Assembly (NCBI RefSeq): GCF_040675875.1
Contig: NZ_JBEGII010000001.1
Coordinates: 2,728,001 to 2,792,000, forward strand
Length of the DNA stretch: 64,000 nt
From: Microbacterium sp. LWO12-1.2
GTDB lineage: Bacteria; Actinomycetota; Actinomycetes; Actinomycetales; Microbacteriaceae
Reading direction: 5' to 3'
The notes beneath the pieces were generated by a model. It did no database searches. It was not told the DNA's origin and was given only the letters and a program-made list of their open reading frames with translations. How positions within the stretch are numbered: position 1 is the stretch's first letter; every line of letters starts with the position of its first letter. The position numbers and the translations under genes are program-made. Below, in pieces: positions 8,094 to 16,600 of the stretch.

Positions 8094-9724
8094 CGGGTCT
8101 CCCCCTCGAGGGTCTCGGGCTGCACATCGGACGCGGCGGCGGATGCGACGGGGGCGACCTCGATCGTGTCGAGCTCCTCCTCGAGGGTCGCGGCCGCGGC
8201 CTCCACGCCGTGGGCGGCGATCACGTCGACGATCTCCTGCGCTGTGACGTCGGGACCGTTCTGGATCTCACCGATCTTGCTGTGGTCCTTGAGCACGACG
8301 ATCCTCTCGGAGAGGCGCACGACCTCTTCGAGCTCGGACGAGACGAAGACCACGGCGACTCCCTGGTCTGCGAGCTCCGCGACGGCCTCCTGGATCTCGG
8401 CCTTCGCGCCGACATCGATGCCCCGGGTCGGCTCATCCAGGATCAGCAGCTCCGGCTCGGTGGCGAGCCACCGTCCGAGGAGCACCTTCTGCTGGTTGCC
8501 GCCCGAGAGGTTCTTGATCATCCGCTCCGGATCGGCCGGACGCACGTTGAGTGCGGCGATGTACTTGTCGACGATCGCGTCCTGCTCCTTGCGCGGCATC
8601 GGCCGTGCCCATCCGCGCTTGGCCTGGACGGCGAGGATCATGTTCTCGCGGATCGTGAGATCGCCGATGATGCCCTCGTCACGACGGTTCTCGGTGGAGA
8701 ACGCGATGCGCTGCGAGAGCGCGGCGGACGGCGAGGAGAGGTCGGCTTTGCGCCCCTTGATGGAGATCTGTCCGGACTCGCTGCGGTCGGCGCCGTAGAG
8801 CAGACGCGCGAGCTCCGTGCGTCCGGAGCCGAGGAGCCCGGCGAAGCCGACGACCTCCCCCGGACGGATGTCGAGGTCGGTGGCGTGCACGGCACCGGAG
8901 CGGGAGATGCCGGATGCCGAGAGGAACGGAGCTTCGTCGGCGTCGCGCGGGGTGGTGCGGCGGTTGCCGCCGAGCGACTTCAGCGTGTCGAGGTCCTTGC
9001 CGATCATCCGGGAGATGAGGGCGTGCCTGTCGAGCTCACGCGTGAGGTACTCGCCCTCGTACTGCCCGTTGCGCAGGACCGTGAGACGGTCGCTGATCGC
9101 ATAGATCTGGTCGAGGAAGTGCGAGACGAAGAGGATCGCGACTCCCTGATCGCGCAGGGTGCGCATCACGGTGAAGAGGCCTTCGACCTCCGCGGCGTCG
9201 AGGCTGGATGTCGGCTCGTCGAGGATGAGGACCTTGGCCTTGATCGCCATGGCCCGGCTGATCGCGACGAGCTGCTGCATCGCGATCGACAGCGTCGAGA
9301 GCGGCTGGCGGGTGTCGAGGTGGTCGAGTCCGAGCCGGGCGAGCGCCTCGGTGGCCGCGCGATGCGTGGCTCGCCAGTTGACACCGAAGGCTCCGCGCAC
9401 CTCATGCCCGAGCATGACGTTCTCACCGATGGTGAGGTTGGGGGCGAGGTTCACCTCCTGGTAGACGGTCGAGATCCCGGCGGCCTGTGCGTCGCCCGTG
9501 CCACCGAAGCTGCGCTCCTGGCCGGCGACGACGATCGACCCGGCGTCGATGCGGTAGACACCGGTGAGGGCTTTGATCAGCGTCGACTTGCCGGCGCCGT
9601 TCTCGCCCATGAGTGCGTGCACCTCACCCTGGAAGAGGCGGAAGTCGACTCCGTCGAGCGCCTTCACTCCGGGGAATTCGATGGTGATCCCGCGCATCTC
9701 GACGATGGGCAGTTCTTCGTTCAT
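8090..9724 (-). CDS. ytfR: Sugar ABC transporter ATP-binding protein, double-domain YtfR/RbsA type
   Basis: 544-residue tandem ATPase. Domain 1 has Walker A GENGAGKST, an atypical signature LSIAMQQ and Walker B VLILDEPTSSL. Domain 2 has a degenerate Walker A region GLLGSGRTE, the signature LSGGNQQK and Walker B LLILDEPTRGID. This asymmetry is normal for CUT2 ATPases. The last 40 residues form an acidic, Ala/Glu-rich tail. It energises the YtfT/YjfF channel. A strong 14-bp hairpin separates it from the binding-protein gene, and its 3' end overlaps the permease start by 4 bases. Confidence 0.9.
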   Translation of the reverse strand: MNEELPIVEMRGITIEFPGVKALDGVDFRLFQGEVHALMGENGAGKSTLIKALTGVYRIDAGSIVVAGQERSFGGTGDAQAAGISTVYQEVNLAPNLTIGENVMLGHEVRGAFGVNWRATHRAATEALARLGLDHLDTRQPLSTLSIAMQQLVAISRAMAIKAKVLILDEPTSSLDAAEVEGLFTVMRTLRDQGVAILFVSHFLDQIYAISDRLTVLRNGQYEGEYLTRELDRHALISRMIGKDLDTLKSLGGNRRTTPRDADEAPFLSASGISRSGAVHATDLDIRPGEVVGFAGLLGSGRTELARLLYGADRSESGQISIKGRKADLSSPSAALSQRIAFSTENRRDEGIIGDLTIRENMILAVQAKRGWARPMPRKEQDAIVDKYIAALNVRPADPERMIKNLSGGNQQKVLLGRWLATEPELLILDEPTRGIDVGAKAEIQEAVAELADQGVAVVFVSSELEEVVRLSERIVVLKDHSKIGEIQNGPDVTAQEIVDVIAAHGVEAAAATLEEELDTIEVAPVASAAASDVQPETLEGETR

Positions 9725-9747
9725 CGTTGTCTCTCCGTCTATCCGGT

Positions 9748-9780
9748 CTCGGGGGCGGCGCGGTCGGCGCCGCCCCCGAG
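9748..9780 (-). promoter_or_regulatory. Intercistronic hairpin between ytfQ-like and ytfR-like genes
   Basis: Perfect 14-bp inverted repeat, arms 9748-9761 and 9767-9780, 5-base loop, almost pure G+C and without a T-tract. It sits directly after the binding-protein gene and before the ATPase gene, the same position as the hairpins at 940 and 41390. A stabiliser or partial terminator that lifts binding-protein levels is likely. Confidence 0.7.
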
Positions 9781-9795
9781 ATCACGGGGTGGTGC

Positions 9796-10797
9796 TCAGT
9801 ACTTGCGGTCCGCCAGAACGGCCTTGGCCGCCTCCGCCGAGTCGAACGCCTCGCTCGGAACGATGATGTACGACTCGACCGACTCGCCGGCGAGAGCCTT
9901 CTCGACGACCTCGAGTGCGGTCTCACCGAACAGCGGGTTGTACTCGTGCACGTAGCTGAGCTGACCGTCGGCGAGCGCCTGCATGGCGTTCTTGGTGCCG
10001 TCGATCGTGGCGATCTTCACATCGGTACCGATGACGAGACCGGCTTCCTCCGCAGCCTGGGCTGCACCGAGACCCATCTCGTCGTTCTGAGCGAAGACGA
10101 ACTGGATGTCGTTGTTGTTGGCCTTGAGCATGGTCTCGAAGACGCTCTTGCCCTCTTCCGCCGACCAGTTGGCGGTCTGCGCGTCGACCTTGTTCAGCGT
10201 GGAGTCGCCGAGGCCTTCGTCGAAGCCCTGGTTGCGCTCGTTCACGACGCCGACACCGGCAGGACCCTCGAGGACCACGTAGTTGCCGCCGTCGGGGAAC
10301 TCGGCCGCTGCCCAGGTCCCGACCTCCTTGGCGACCTCGATGTTGTCGGGCGCGATGCGGGTGACGTACAGGCTGGTGTCGTTGGGCTCGATGCCGCGGT
10401 CGAGCAGGATCACCGGGATCTCGGCCTCCTGGGCGAGCTTGAGGGAGTCCTCCCAGCCGCTGGCCTCGGTCGCCGACAGGAGGATCACGTCGACGTCCTC
10501 GTCGACGAACGACGTGAACGCGTCGATCTGCGACTTCTGGTCGAGGTTCGTGGCGGGCGCGTACTTCAGGTTGAAGCCGGCCTCTTCCGTGAACGTGTCC
10601 TGGATGTTGCTCTCGTTGGCCTGGCGCCATGCACCCTCGGGGCCGACGGCGACGAAACCGACCGTGGTGAGTTCTCCCGAGTCGCCGGAGTCACCGGCGT
10701 CGTCGGTTCCTCCGTTCGAGCATGCGGCCAGTCCGAGCGCGAGCGCGCCGACGGCGACGAGCCCCAGAACTGTACGAGTGCGCTTCATTGCAGACAT
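9796..10797 (-). CDS. ytfQ: YtfQ-type sugar ABC transporter substrate-binding lipoprotein
   Basis: 333-residue periplasmic-binding-protein fold of the ribose/galactose (family 2) type. It starts with a lipoprotein signal (basic MKRTR region, hydrophobic core, LAACSNGG lipobox with Cys near residue 26). Recognisable elements are VGFVAVGPEGAWRQANE near the start of the mature protein and LLSATEASGW, VILLDRGIE and FVFAQNDEMGLGA further in, which match YtfQ-like furanose/arabinose binders. The start at 10797 has an AGGAGGAG ribosome site. Two operator-like palindromes lie upstream (10894-10907 and 10963-10976), so the importer is probably controlled by the LacI protein encoded at 12520. Arabinose, galactofuranose or a short arabinoside are the likely ligands. 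Confidence 0.88.
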   Translation of the reverse strand: MSAMKRTRTVLGLVAVGALALGLAACSNGGTDDAGDSGDSGELTTVGFVAVGPEGAWRQANESNIQDTFTEEAGFNLKYAPATNLDQKSQIDAFTSFVDEDVDVILLSATEASGWEDSLKLAQEAEIPVILLDRGIEPNDTSLYVTRIAPDNIEVAKEVGTWAAAEFPDGGNYVVLEGPAGVGVVNERNQGFDEGLGDSTLNKVDAQTANWSAEEGKSVFETMLKANNNDIQFVFAQNDEMGLGAAQAAEEAGLVIGTDVKIATIDGTKNAMQALADGQLSYVHEYNPLFGETALEVVEKALAGESVESYIIVPSEAFDSAEAAKAVLADRKY

Positions 10798-10893
10798 TTG
10801 ATCTCCTCCTCGAGATTCCGGGTCGTTTCCCGGGGGTGGACCGTGCCGGTCCGGATGTGATGACAGGACGCCGGGAGGGCGTCGCGTGGATCA

Positions 10894-10907
10894 TGTTACC
10901 GGGAACA
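10894..10907. promoter_or_regulatory. LacI-type operator (motif A) upstream of importer
   Basis: TGTTACCGGGAACA, a near-perfect 14-bp palindrome with CG centre, 97 bases upstream of the binding-protein start. A further half site TTGGGAACAC follows at 10911. It matches the TGTTACCGGTAACA family found at six other places in the window. Confidence 0.7.
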
Positions 10908-10962
10908 ATTTTGGGAACACAAGCACTTCTGGAGTTTCGGGGGCGGTTCGTGATGAATTCGT

Positions 10963-10976
10963 TGTTACCGGACACA
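10963..10976. promoter_or_regulatory. LacI-type operator (motif A), second copy upstream of importer
   Basis: TGTTACCGGACACA, 69 bases from the neighbouring motif A site. It lies just beyond the 3' end of the orphan ATPase gene, so the binding-protein operon has its own controlled promoter instead of relying only on read-through. Two sites at this spacing would allow looping. Confidence 0.6.
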
Positions 10977-10978
10977 CT

Positions 10979-12523
10979 TCAGTCGTCCAGCGGATCCAGT
11001 TCCGCGGCGATCAGCTCCACGACACTGTCGACCGTCACCGCGGGACCGTTGCTGAGCTCACCGATCTTGTCGCGGTCCTTGAGCACGACGATCCGGTCGC
11101 TGAGGCGCACGACCTCTTCGAGCTCTGAGGAGATGAAGACCACTCCGACACCGTCGCCGGCGAGCTGGCTGACCCGTCGCTGAATGTCGAGCTTCGCCGC
11201 GATGTCGATGCCGCGGGTGGGCTCGTCGAGGATCAGCACATGGGGCCTGGTGGCCAGCGCGCGCGCCAGCAGCAGCTTCTGCTGCGTACCCCCGGAGAGG
11301 TGGCCGGCCGGTCGCCCGAGGTCCGCGGGGTCCAGATGCAGGGTCTCGACGTAGGTGTCGGCGAGCGCCGCGATCTCCGACGGCGACAGCGGTCGCGTCC
11401 ATCCGCGCATCGCCTGCAGCGAGAGCACGATGTTCTCGCGCGCGCTGAGGTCGGCGATGATGCCGTCCGTCCTTCTGTTCTCCACCGACATCGCGATACG
11501 GCTCTTCAGCGCAGCCGATGGGCTCCGCAGCTGCACACGCTCGCCGTCGACCCTGAGCTGACCGCTGTCCGCGCGGACCGACCCGCCCAGCAGCGAGGCC
11601 AGCTCGGTACGCCCTGAACCGCGCAGACCTGCGAGCCCGACGATCTCTCCCCGATACACGTCGATGTCGGTGGGATCCAGTTCCCCGCGACGACCGACGC
11701 CTGTGGCCCGCAGCGCGGGTTCCCCGTCGGCCGCGTAGTGGTGCGCCTTGCGCTCCGAACCGAGCGCACGCAGCGCCTCGAGATCCTTGCCCAGCATCTG
11801 CGAGATGAGATCGGCGCGCTCGAGCTCGCGGGTCGGCGTCTCGGCGATCCGACGCCCGCCGCGCAGCACCGTCATCCGGTCGCTGATCGCGAAGGCCTGT
11901 TCGAGGAAGTGCGAGACGAACAGGATCGCGACCCCGCGATCGCGGAGCCCTCTGATCACCCTCATCAGCAGATCGACCTCGGCACGGTCCAGGCTCGACG
12001 TCGGCTCGTCGAGGACGAGGATCCGCGGGTCGTCGACCATCGAGCGGGCGAGCGCGACCAGCTGCTTCTGGGCGGGCGACAGCATCGCCATCGGCGTACG
12101 CGGATCCATGTCGTCCAGACCGAGTCGGGACAGCGCGTCTGCGGCATCCGCCCTGGTGCGCTTCCAGTCGATGCCGAAGCGTCCTCGGCGCTCTCGACCG
12201 AGCATGACGTTCTCTGCGACGCTCAGCGTCGGACCGAGCTGGGTCTCCTGGAACACCGTCGCGATGCCCGCAGCCCGCGCATCGGCGACCCCGGAGAATC
12301 GGCGCTCCTCCCCCGCGACGACGACGGTTCCGGCGACCGGGGTATGGGTCCCGGTGAGCACGCCGATCAGCGTCGATTTGCCGGCACCGTTCTCGCCCAT
12401 CAGCGCGTGCACCTCACCGGGGAACAGGCGGAAGTCGATGTCGTCGAGCGCGACGACATCCGAGAACTCGACACGGATGCCGGTGAGTTCGACGATCGGG
12501 TCCTGAGCGCGCGGTGCCATCAT
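10979..12523 (-). CDS. Orphan second sugar ABC ATP-binding protein (RbsA/YtfR type)
   Basis: 514-residue double ATPase, a clear paralogue of the ATPase at 8090. Domain 1 has GENGAGKST, the divergent signature MLSPAQKQ and LVLDEPTSSL. Domain 2 has LRGSGRTE, LSGGTQQKLLLARAL and ILDEPTRGID. No permease or binding protein is encoded beside it; instead its ATG overlaps the stop of the LacI regulator gene by 4 bases (12520-12523), so regulator and ATPase are translated together. It could be an alternative motor for the YtfT/YjfF channel, or the remnant of a duplicated importer operon. All nucleotide-binding motifs look intact, so it is probably functional. Confidence 0.88.
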   Translation of the reverse strand: MMAPRAQDPIVELTGIRVEFSDVVALDDIDFRLFPGEVHALMGENGAGKSTLIGVLTGTHTPVAGTVVVAGEERRFSGVADARAAGIATVFQETQLGPTLSVAENVMLGRERRGRFGIDWKRTRADAADALSRLGLDDMDPRTPMAMLSPAQKQLVALARSMVDDPRILVLDEPTSSLDRAEVDLLMRVIRGLRDRGVAILFVSHFLEQAFAISDRMTVLRGGRRIAETPTRELERADLISQMLGKDLEALRALGSERKAHHYAADGEPALRATGVGRRGELDPTDIDVYRGEIVGLAGLRGSGRTELASLLGGSVRADSGQLRVDGERVQLRSPSAALKSRIAMSVENRRTDGIIADLSARENIVLSLQAMRGWTRPLSPSEIAALADTYVETLHLDPADLGRPAGHLSGGTQQKLLLARALATRPHVLILDEPTRGIDIAAKLDIQRRVSQLAGDGVGVVFISSELEEVVRLSDRIVVLKDRDKIGELSNGPAVTVDSVVELIAAELDPLDD

Positions 12524-13539
12524 CGCTCCGGCCGGGGAGCGGCACTCGAGCCGCGGGCGACGAGTTCGGTCGGGATGCGGGTCAGCTTCGGCAGCTCGCG
12601 CTCCTCGAGAGCCGCACGGAGCATCTCGACGACGGCAGCACCGAGCGCGGCGAAGTCCTGCCTGACCGTGGTCAGGGGCGGCAGGAAGTGACGGGCGAGC
12701 GGCACGTCGTCGAAGCCGACCACGCTGAGGTCCTTCGGAACCTCGAACCCCCGGTCGTGCAGTCCGTGGATGAGACCGATCGCCATGTCGTCGTTCGCGA
12801 CGAACACCGCGGTGTAGTCGGGCAGCCGGGTGAGTCCCTTCGCGAAGTCGTACGCGAAGTCGGCGGTCCAGTCGCCCACCACGATCGGGCGCTCCCGGAT
12901 GCCCCAGGACTTGGCCCTGGTGTGGAACGCGCGCTCGCGGGCCCTGGCGTCGAGCCAGTCGAGCGGACCGGCGATGTGGAGGATGTCGCGATGCCCGAGC
13001 GCGACGAGATGATCGACCACGAGCGAGGTGCCCGCGTGCTGATCGATCGAGACCGTGAGGAAGGTGGGGTCGGCGTCCGCCTTGACGACGAGCATGGGCA
13101 CACTCAGCGAGATGCGCCGGAGCGCCGCGACGGACGATGACCGGGGAGCGATCACGCACAGCGCGTCGACCCCCTGGGTGGTGAGGTTGTCGACCGCGTC
13201 CTGCGGCGTGAGGGTGTCGCCCTCATGCAGGGCGACGGCGCTGACCGAGTAGCCCGAGGTGCGCGCGGCCATCTCGACGGCGCGGAGGATGCTGGTGGGC
13301 CCGAACGACACGGCGCTCTCGATGATGACGCCGATGCGGTGGGTGCGCTGGGTCGCGAGAGCCCTGGCCACCATGTTCGGGCGGTAGTCGAGCTCTTCGA
13401 TCGCCTCGAGCACGCGCCGACGCGTGTCGGGCTTGATGTTCGGATGACCGTTGAGCACCCGCGACACCGTCATGTGCGAGACGCCGGCGAGATCTGCCAC
13501 GTGGCGGATGCCGGGCTTGTCGGAGCCGAGGCTGGCCAT
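12520..13539 (-). CDS. LacI family transcriptional regulator (arabinan/importer regulon candidate)
   Basis: 339-residue regulator with a LacI-type helix-turn-helix at the N-terminus (HVADLAGVSHMTVSRVLNG) followed by the hinge helix NMVARALATQ and a sugar-binding core. The ATG at 13539 is preferred over the GTG at 13545 because the GGAGG ribosome site lies 5 bases before it and overlaps the GTG region. A motif A operator sits about 30 bases upstream (13570-13583), suggesting autoregulation. The same motif precedes the adjoining importer and several GH43 genes, so this protein is the best candidate for the regulon repressor; the inducer may be arabinose or an arabino-oligosaccharide. The recognition helix is identical to that of the LacI protein encoded at 21891. 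Confidence 0.9.
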   Translation of the reverse strand: MASLGSDKPGIRHVADLAGVSHMTVSRVLNGHPNIKPDTRRRVLEAIEELDYRPNMVARALATQRTHRIGVIIESAVSFGPTSILRAVEMAARTSGYSVSAVALHEGDTLTPQDAVDNLTTQGVDALCVIAPRSSSVAALRRISLSVPMLVVKADADPTFLTVSIDQHAGTSLVVDHLVALGHRDILHIAGPLDWLDARARERAFHTRAKSWGIRERPIVVGDWTADFAYDFAKGLTRLPDYTAVFVANDDMAIGLIHGLHDRGFEVPKDLSVVGFDDVPLARHFLPPLTTVRQDFAALGAAVVEMLRAALEERELPKLTRIPTELVARGSSAAPRPER

Positions 13540-13569
13540 GAGCACCTCCGTCGGTCCCGCCTGGAGAGA

Positions 13570-13583
13570 TGTTACCGAGAACA
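13570..13583. promoter_or_regulatory. LacI-type operator (motif A) at the LacI gene
   Basis: TGTTACCGAGAACA, 30 bases upstream of the LacI start codon. The position within the promoter/leader fits autorepression of the regulator and the coupled ATPase gene. Confidence 0.65.
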
Positions 13584-13614
13584 GCGCCCACGGTGCAATC
13601 GGCGCAGGAGTCGT

Positions 13615-13649
13615 CCCTGGCCCCGCCGTGCGTGTCGGCGGGGCCAGGG
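13615..13649 (-). terminator. Terminator-like hairpin after double GH43 gene
   Basis: Perfect 13-bp stem (13615-13627 with 13637-13649, 9-base loop) just past the stop of the minus-strand GH43 gene and before the LacI promoter. There is no clear T-tract, which is usual in high-GC actinobacteria. Confidence 0.65.
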
Positions 13650-13665
13650 CGTCAGGTGCGCTCGC

Positions 13666-16600
13666 TCAGCCGCAGGAAGCGGCCGCGACCGTCGCCGTGA
13701 CGGAAGCGTCCGTGGCCCCCTCCGCGGTCGCGTCGACCGTGACAGCGCCGGTCGGGATCGCCGCGAGCCGCGTCGAGAACGTCGCCGAGGCCGTCCTGCC
13801 GGCCGCGATCGTGACGGCCTTGCTCCCATAGGCGCTGCCGATCGAGGCCGTGACCGCGCGGTCCGAACCGTTCGCGACCGTGACCACGAGCGTGAGCTTG
13901 CCCGCCACACACCGCGTGGCGGCCGTGGCGGTGACGTCCAACCGCGCGCCGACGGTCTGCGCCGCGACACCCGTGAGGGTCGGCTGCACGGTCTGGAAGA
14001 GGCCGTCGGCGCCGATCGTCACACGATCGATGGCCGTTTCACGGTTCTGCCCGTCTCCACCCAGCATCGCGAAGCGGTGATAGGCGATGTACCAGTCATC
14101 GGTGCCCGGCACGTTGATGATCGAGCTGTGCCCCGTGGCCAGGATCCCCAGAGAGGGGTCCTTCTGCAGGATCACACCGCGATACGTCCACGGCCCGTTG
14201 ATGCTCGTCGCCGTCGCGTAGCCGACGCGATAGTTCTCTGATCCGGTGTCGTCGATCGAGTACGTCAGGTGGTACAGGCCCTTGCGGTAGTTGAGGAAGA
14301 CGCCCTCGCGGAAGTCGGTCAGACCGGTGATCCGCTGGTAGGTGCCCGCCTTGATCGAGACCATGTCGTCGTTCAGCTCGGCGATGACCGGGCTGCCGTT
14401 ACCCCACGAGAGGTAGTACTTCCCCGTGACCGGATCGTGGAACGCCGCAGGGTCGATCGCCTGACCCGAGGTGACGGCCTCGTTGTTGACGATCATCGCC
14501 GTCGGCTGGGCGACGAAGGGACCGACCGGGCTGTCGGCGACAGCCACTCCGATGGTCTTGCGGTCGTAGGTGGGGTTGTGACCGGAGAAGTAGAAGTAGT
14601 ACTTGCCTCCGCGTTCGATGATGGTCGGCGCCCAGGCGTTCCCCGTCGCCCACGGGACGTTGCCGTTCGCCCCGTCGAGGGTCAGGAAGGGCTCCTCCGA
14701 ACGGGTCCAGTCCACGAGGTCCTTCGACGACCAGACGTAGAAGTCCTTCCCGCCCCAGCCCGCATATCCGTCGGTCGTGGCGTAGATGTAATAGGTGTCG
14801 CCGAAGACGGCGATGTTCGGATCGGCGTACAGCCCCTCGAGCACGGGGGAGTTCACGATCTGGGCCGTGAGCGTCCAGATCGCCTCCGATCCGTCCGGTG
14901 CGGTGAGCGTGTACTCCACCGGCGAGGACAGGTCGACGACGGTCCCGGATGCCGGCGAGACCGTCACACCCTCGGCGGCGGTGAATGTCGGGGCGAGCGC
15001 CGAGACATCCGTGCCCTTGACGAGCGGCAGCACTGCTGTGCGGTCCATCCCGTCGGCGATCGGGGAGAGCTTCAGCGCGGCCGCGTCTGCGAGCGAGATG
15101 CCGGTGAGCTGGTCGAACGCCCCGGCCTGGGTGAGGATCTCGGATGCAGTGAGCGCCCGGTTGTAGACCTTCACATCGTCGAAGGCACCCTGGAAGTAGC
15201 CATCGGCGCCGTACATCGACTTGCCGAGGTAGCCGAGGAGGTTCGCCCCGAGACCGTCGACCGTGGTGTTCAGCGCGGCGTTCTCGCCGAGCCGCACTCC
15301 GTCGACGTACACCGTCATCCGCGCGCCGTCGAACACGAGGTCGTAGTGGTGCCACTCCCCCGAGGAGACCGAACCGGTCACCGCCGACTCGTTCTGGTAC
15401 GACGCCTTCGTGATGGCGCTGCGCACGTCGGTGCCCCGCACCCGGAGGAAGTAGTACGCGTTCGAGTCCTTGCCGAACGCGAAGGTGAAGAAGTTGCCAT
15501 TCGACTTCTCGCTCTTCACGTCCATGGACACCGTCATGGTGCTGCGACCGTCGAAGAAGCCCTGCGGGAACGACGCGAAGCCGTTGGTTGATCCGTCGAG
15601 GCGGAGCACCCTGCCCCGCTCCGCGTCCGTGACCACGGCCGCGCTGCCCGATGCGGTCAGATCCGCCGCCCCCGCCGAGTCCTGGAGCGTGCCGTCGTCG
15701 AAGGTGTACGCGGCGATCGGCTCCTCGGACGGCTCCTCCGGTTCGACCGGGTCGTCGCCATAGGCGGCCAGCAGTCGCTCCTGCTCCTGCTCCGAGAGCC
15801 GGAGCACCGACCCGTGCCGGAACGCCCTGTCGAAGGAGTACTGGTCGGCCCCGGTGCCGACCGCCAGCTGGGTGAAGTCGAGGCTCGCCAGCGAATCGGC
15901 GACGTGCGCGTAGTAGCCGCTCTGATCACCCATCACCGCCCAGCGCCCGTCGGGCAGCTGATACACGGTCAGCCCCTCCATCGAGGCCTTGAGCCCGTGG
16001 GCTTCGGCCTCACCGCGATCGATCACGCGGGTCCAGGGGCCGTCGAGGCTCGTGGCCGTGTCGACCACGGTCTGCCAGTCGGAGGTCGAGAACCGGTAGA
16101 AGATGCCGTCCTCCTCGGCGATCGTGGTGTCGATGATGTTCGCGCCGCCGGCGCCGTCGCCCTGCTCGTTGAGCGAGAGCCAGACCTCCGGCTCCGAGAA
16201 CGTGACGAAGTCGCGTGTCTTGGTCAGATACACCCGCAGCGCCCAGTCATCGGTGCCGTTCTCGCTGCGATCGCGCGCCGACCAGTACACGTAGTACTCG
16301 CCGGTCGCCTCGTTGTAGGTCGCCTCCGGCGCCCACACGCATCCCGCCTGGTCGAAACCGGCGAAGACGATGCGCTGGTCGCTCCAGTTCACGAGGTCGG
16401 TCGATTCCCAGACCACGATGTTCTGGCTGGCGTTGAGCTGGTCCCAGCCGGAGCCTCCGGCTCCGCCGCCCTCCGCGTGCAGGTCGGTGCCGATGATCCA
16501 GTACTTGTCCCCCTCGGGGGCGCGCACCAGGTGCGGGTCGCGCACGCCGAGGTCGCCGGCCAGGTTCGCGAGGATCGCGGCGTCGTCGTTGAGCTTCGAC

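Noticed and set aside
8003..9955. Long antisense reading frame (650 codons) over the YtfR-type ATPase gene
   Set aside because: It is the mirror of a high-GC coding frame, with His/Arg/Asp/Glu-rich composition and no domain; the opposite strand encodes an unmistakable ATPase.
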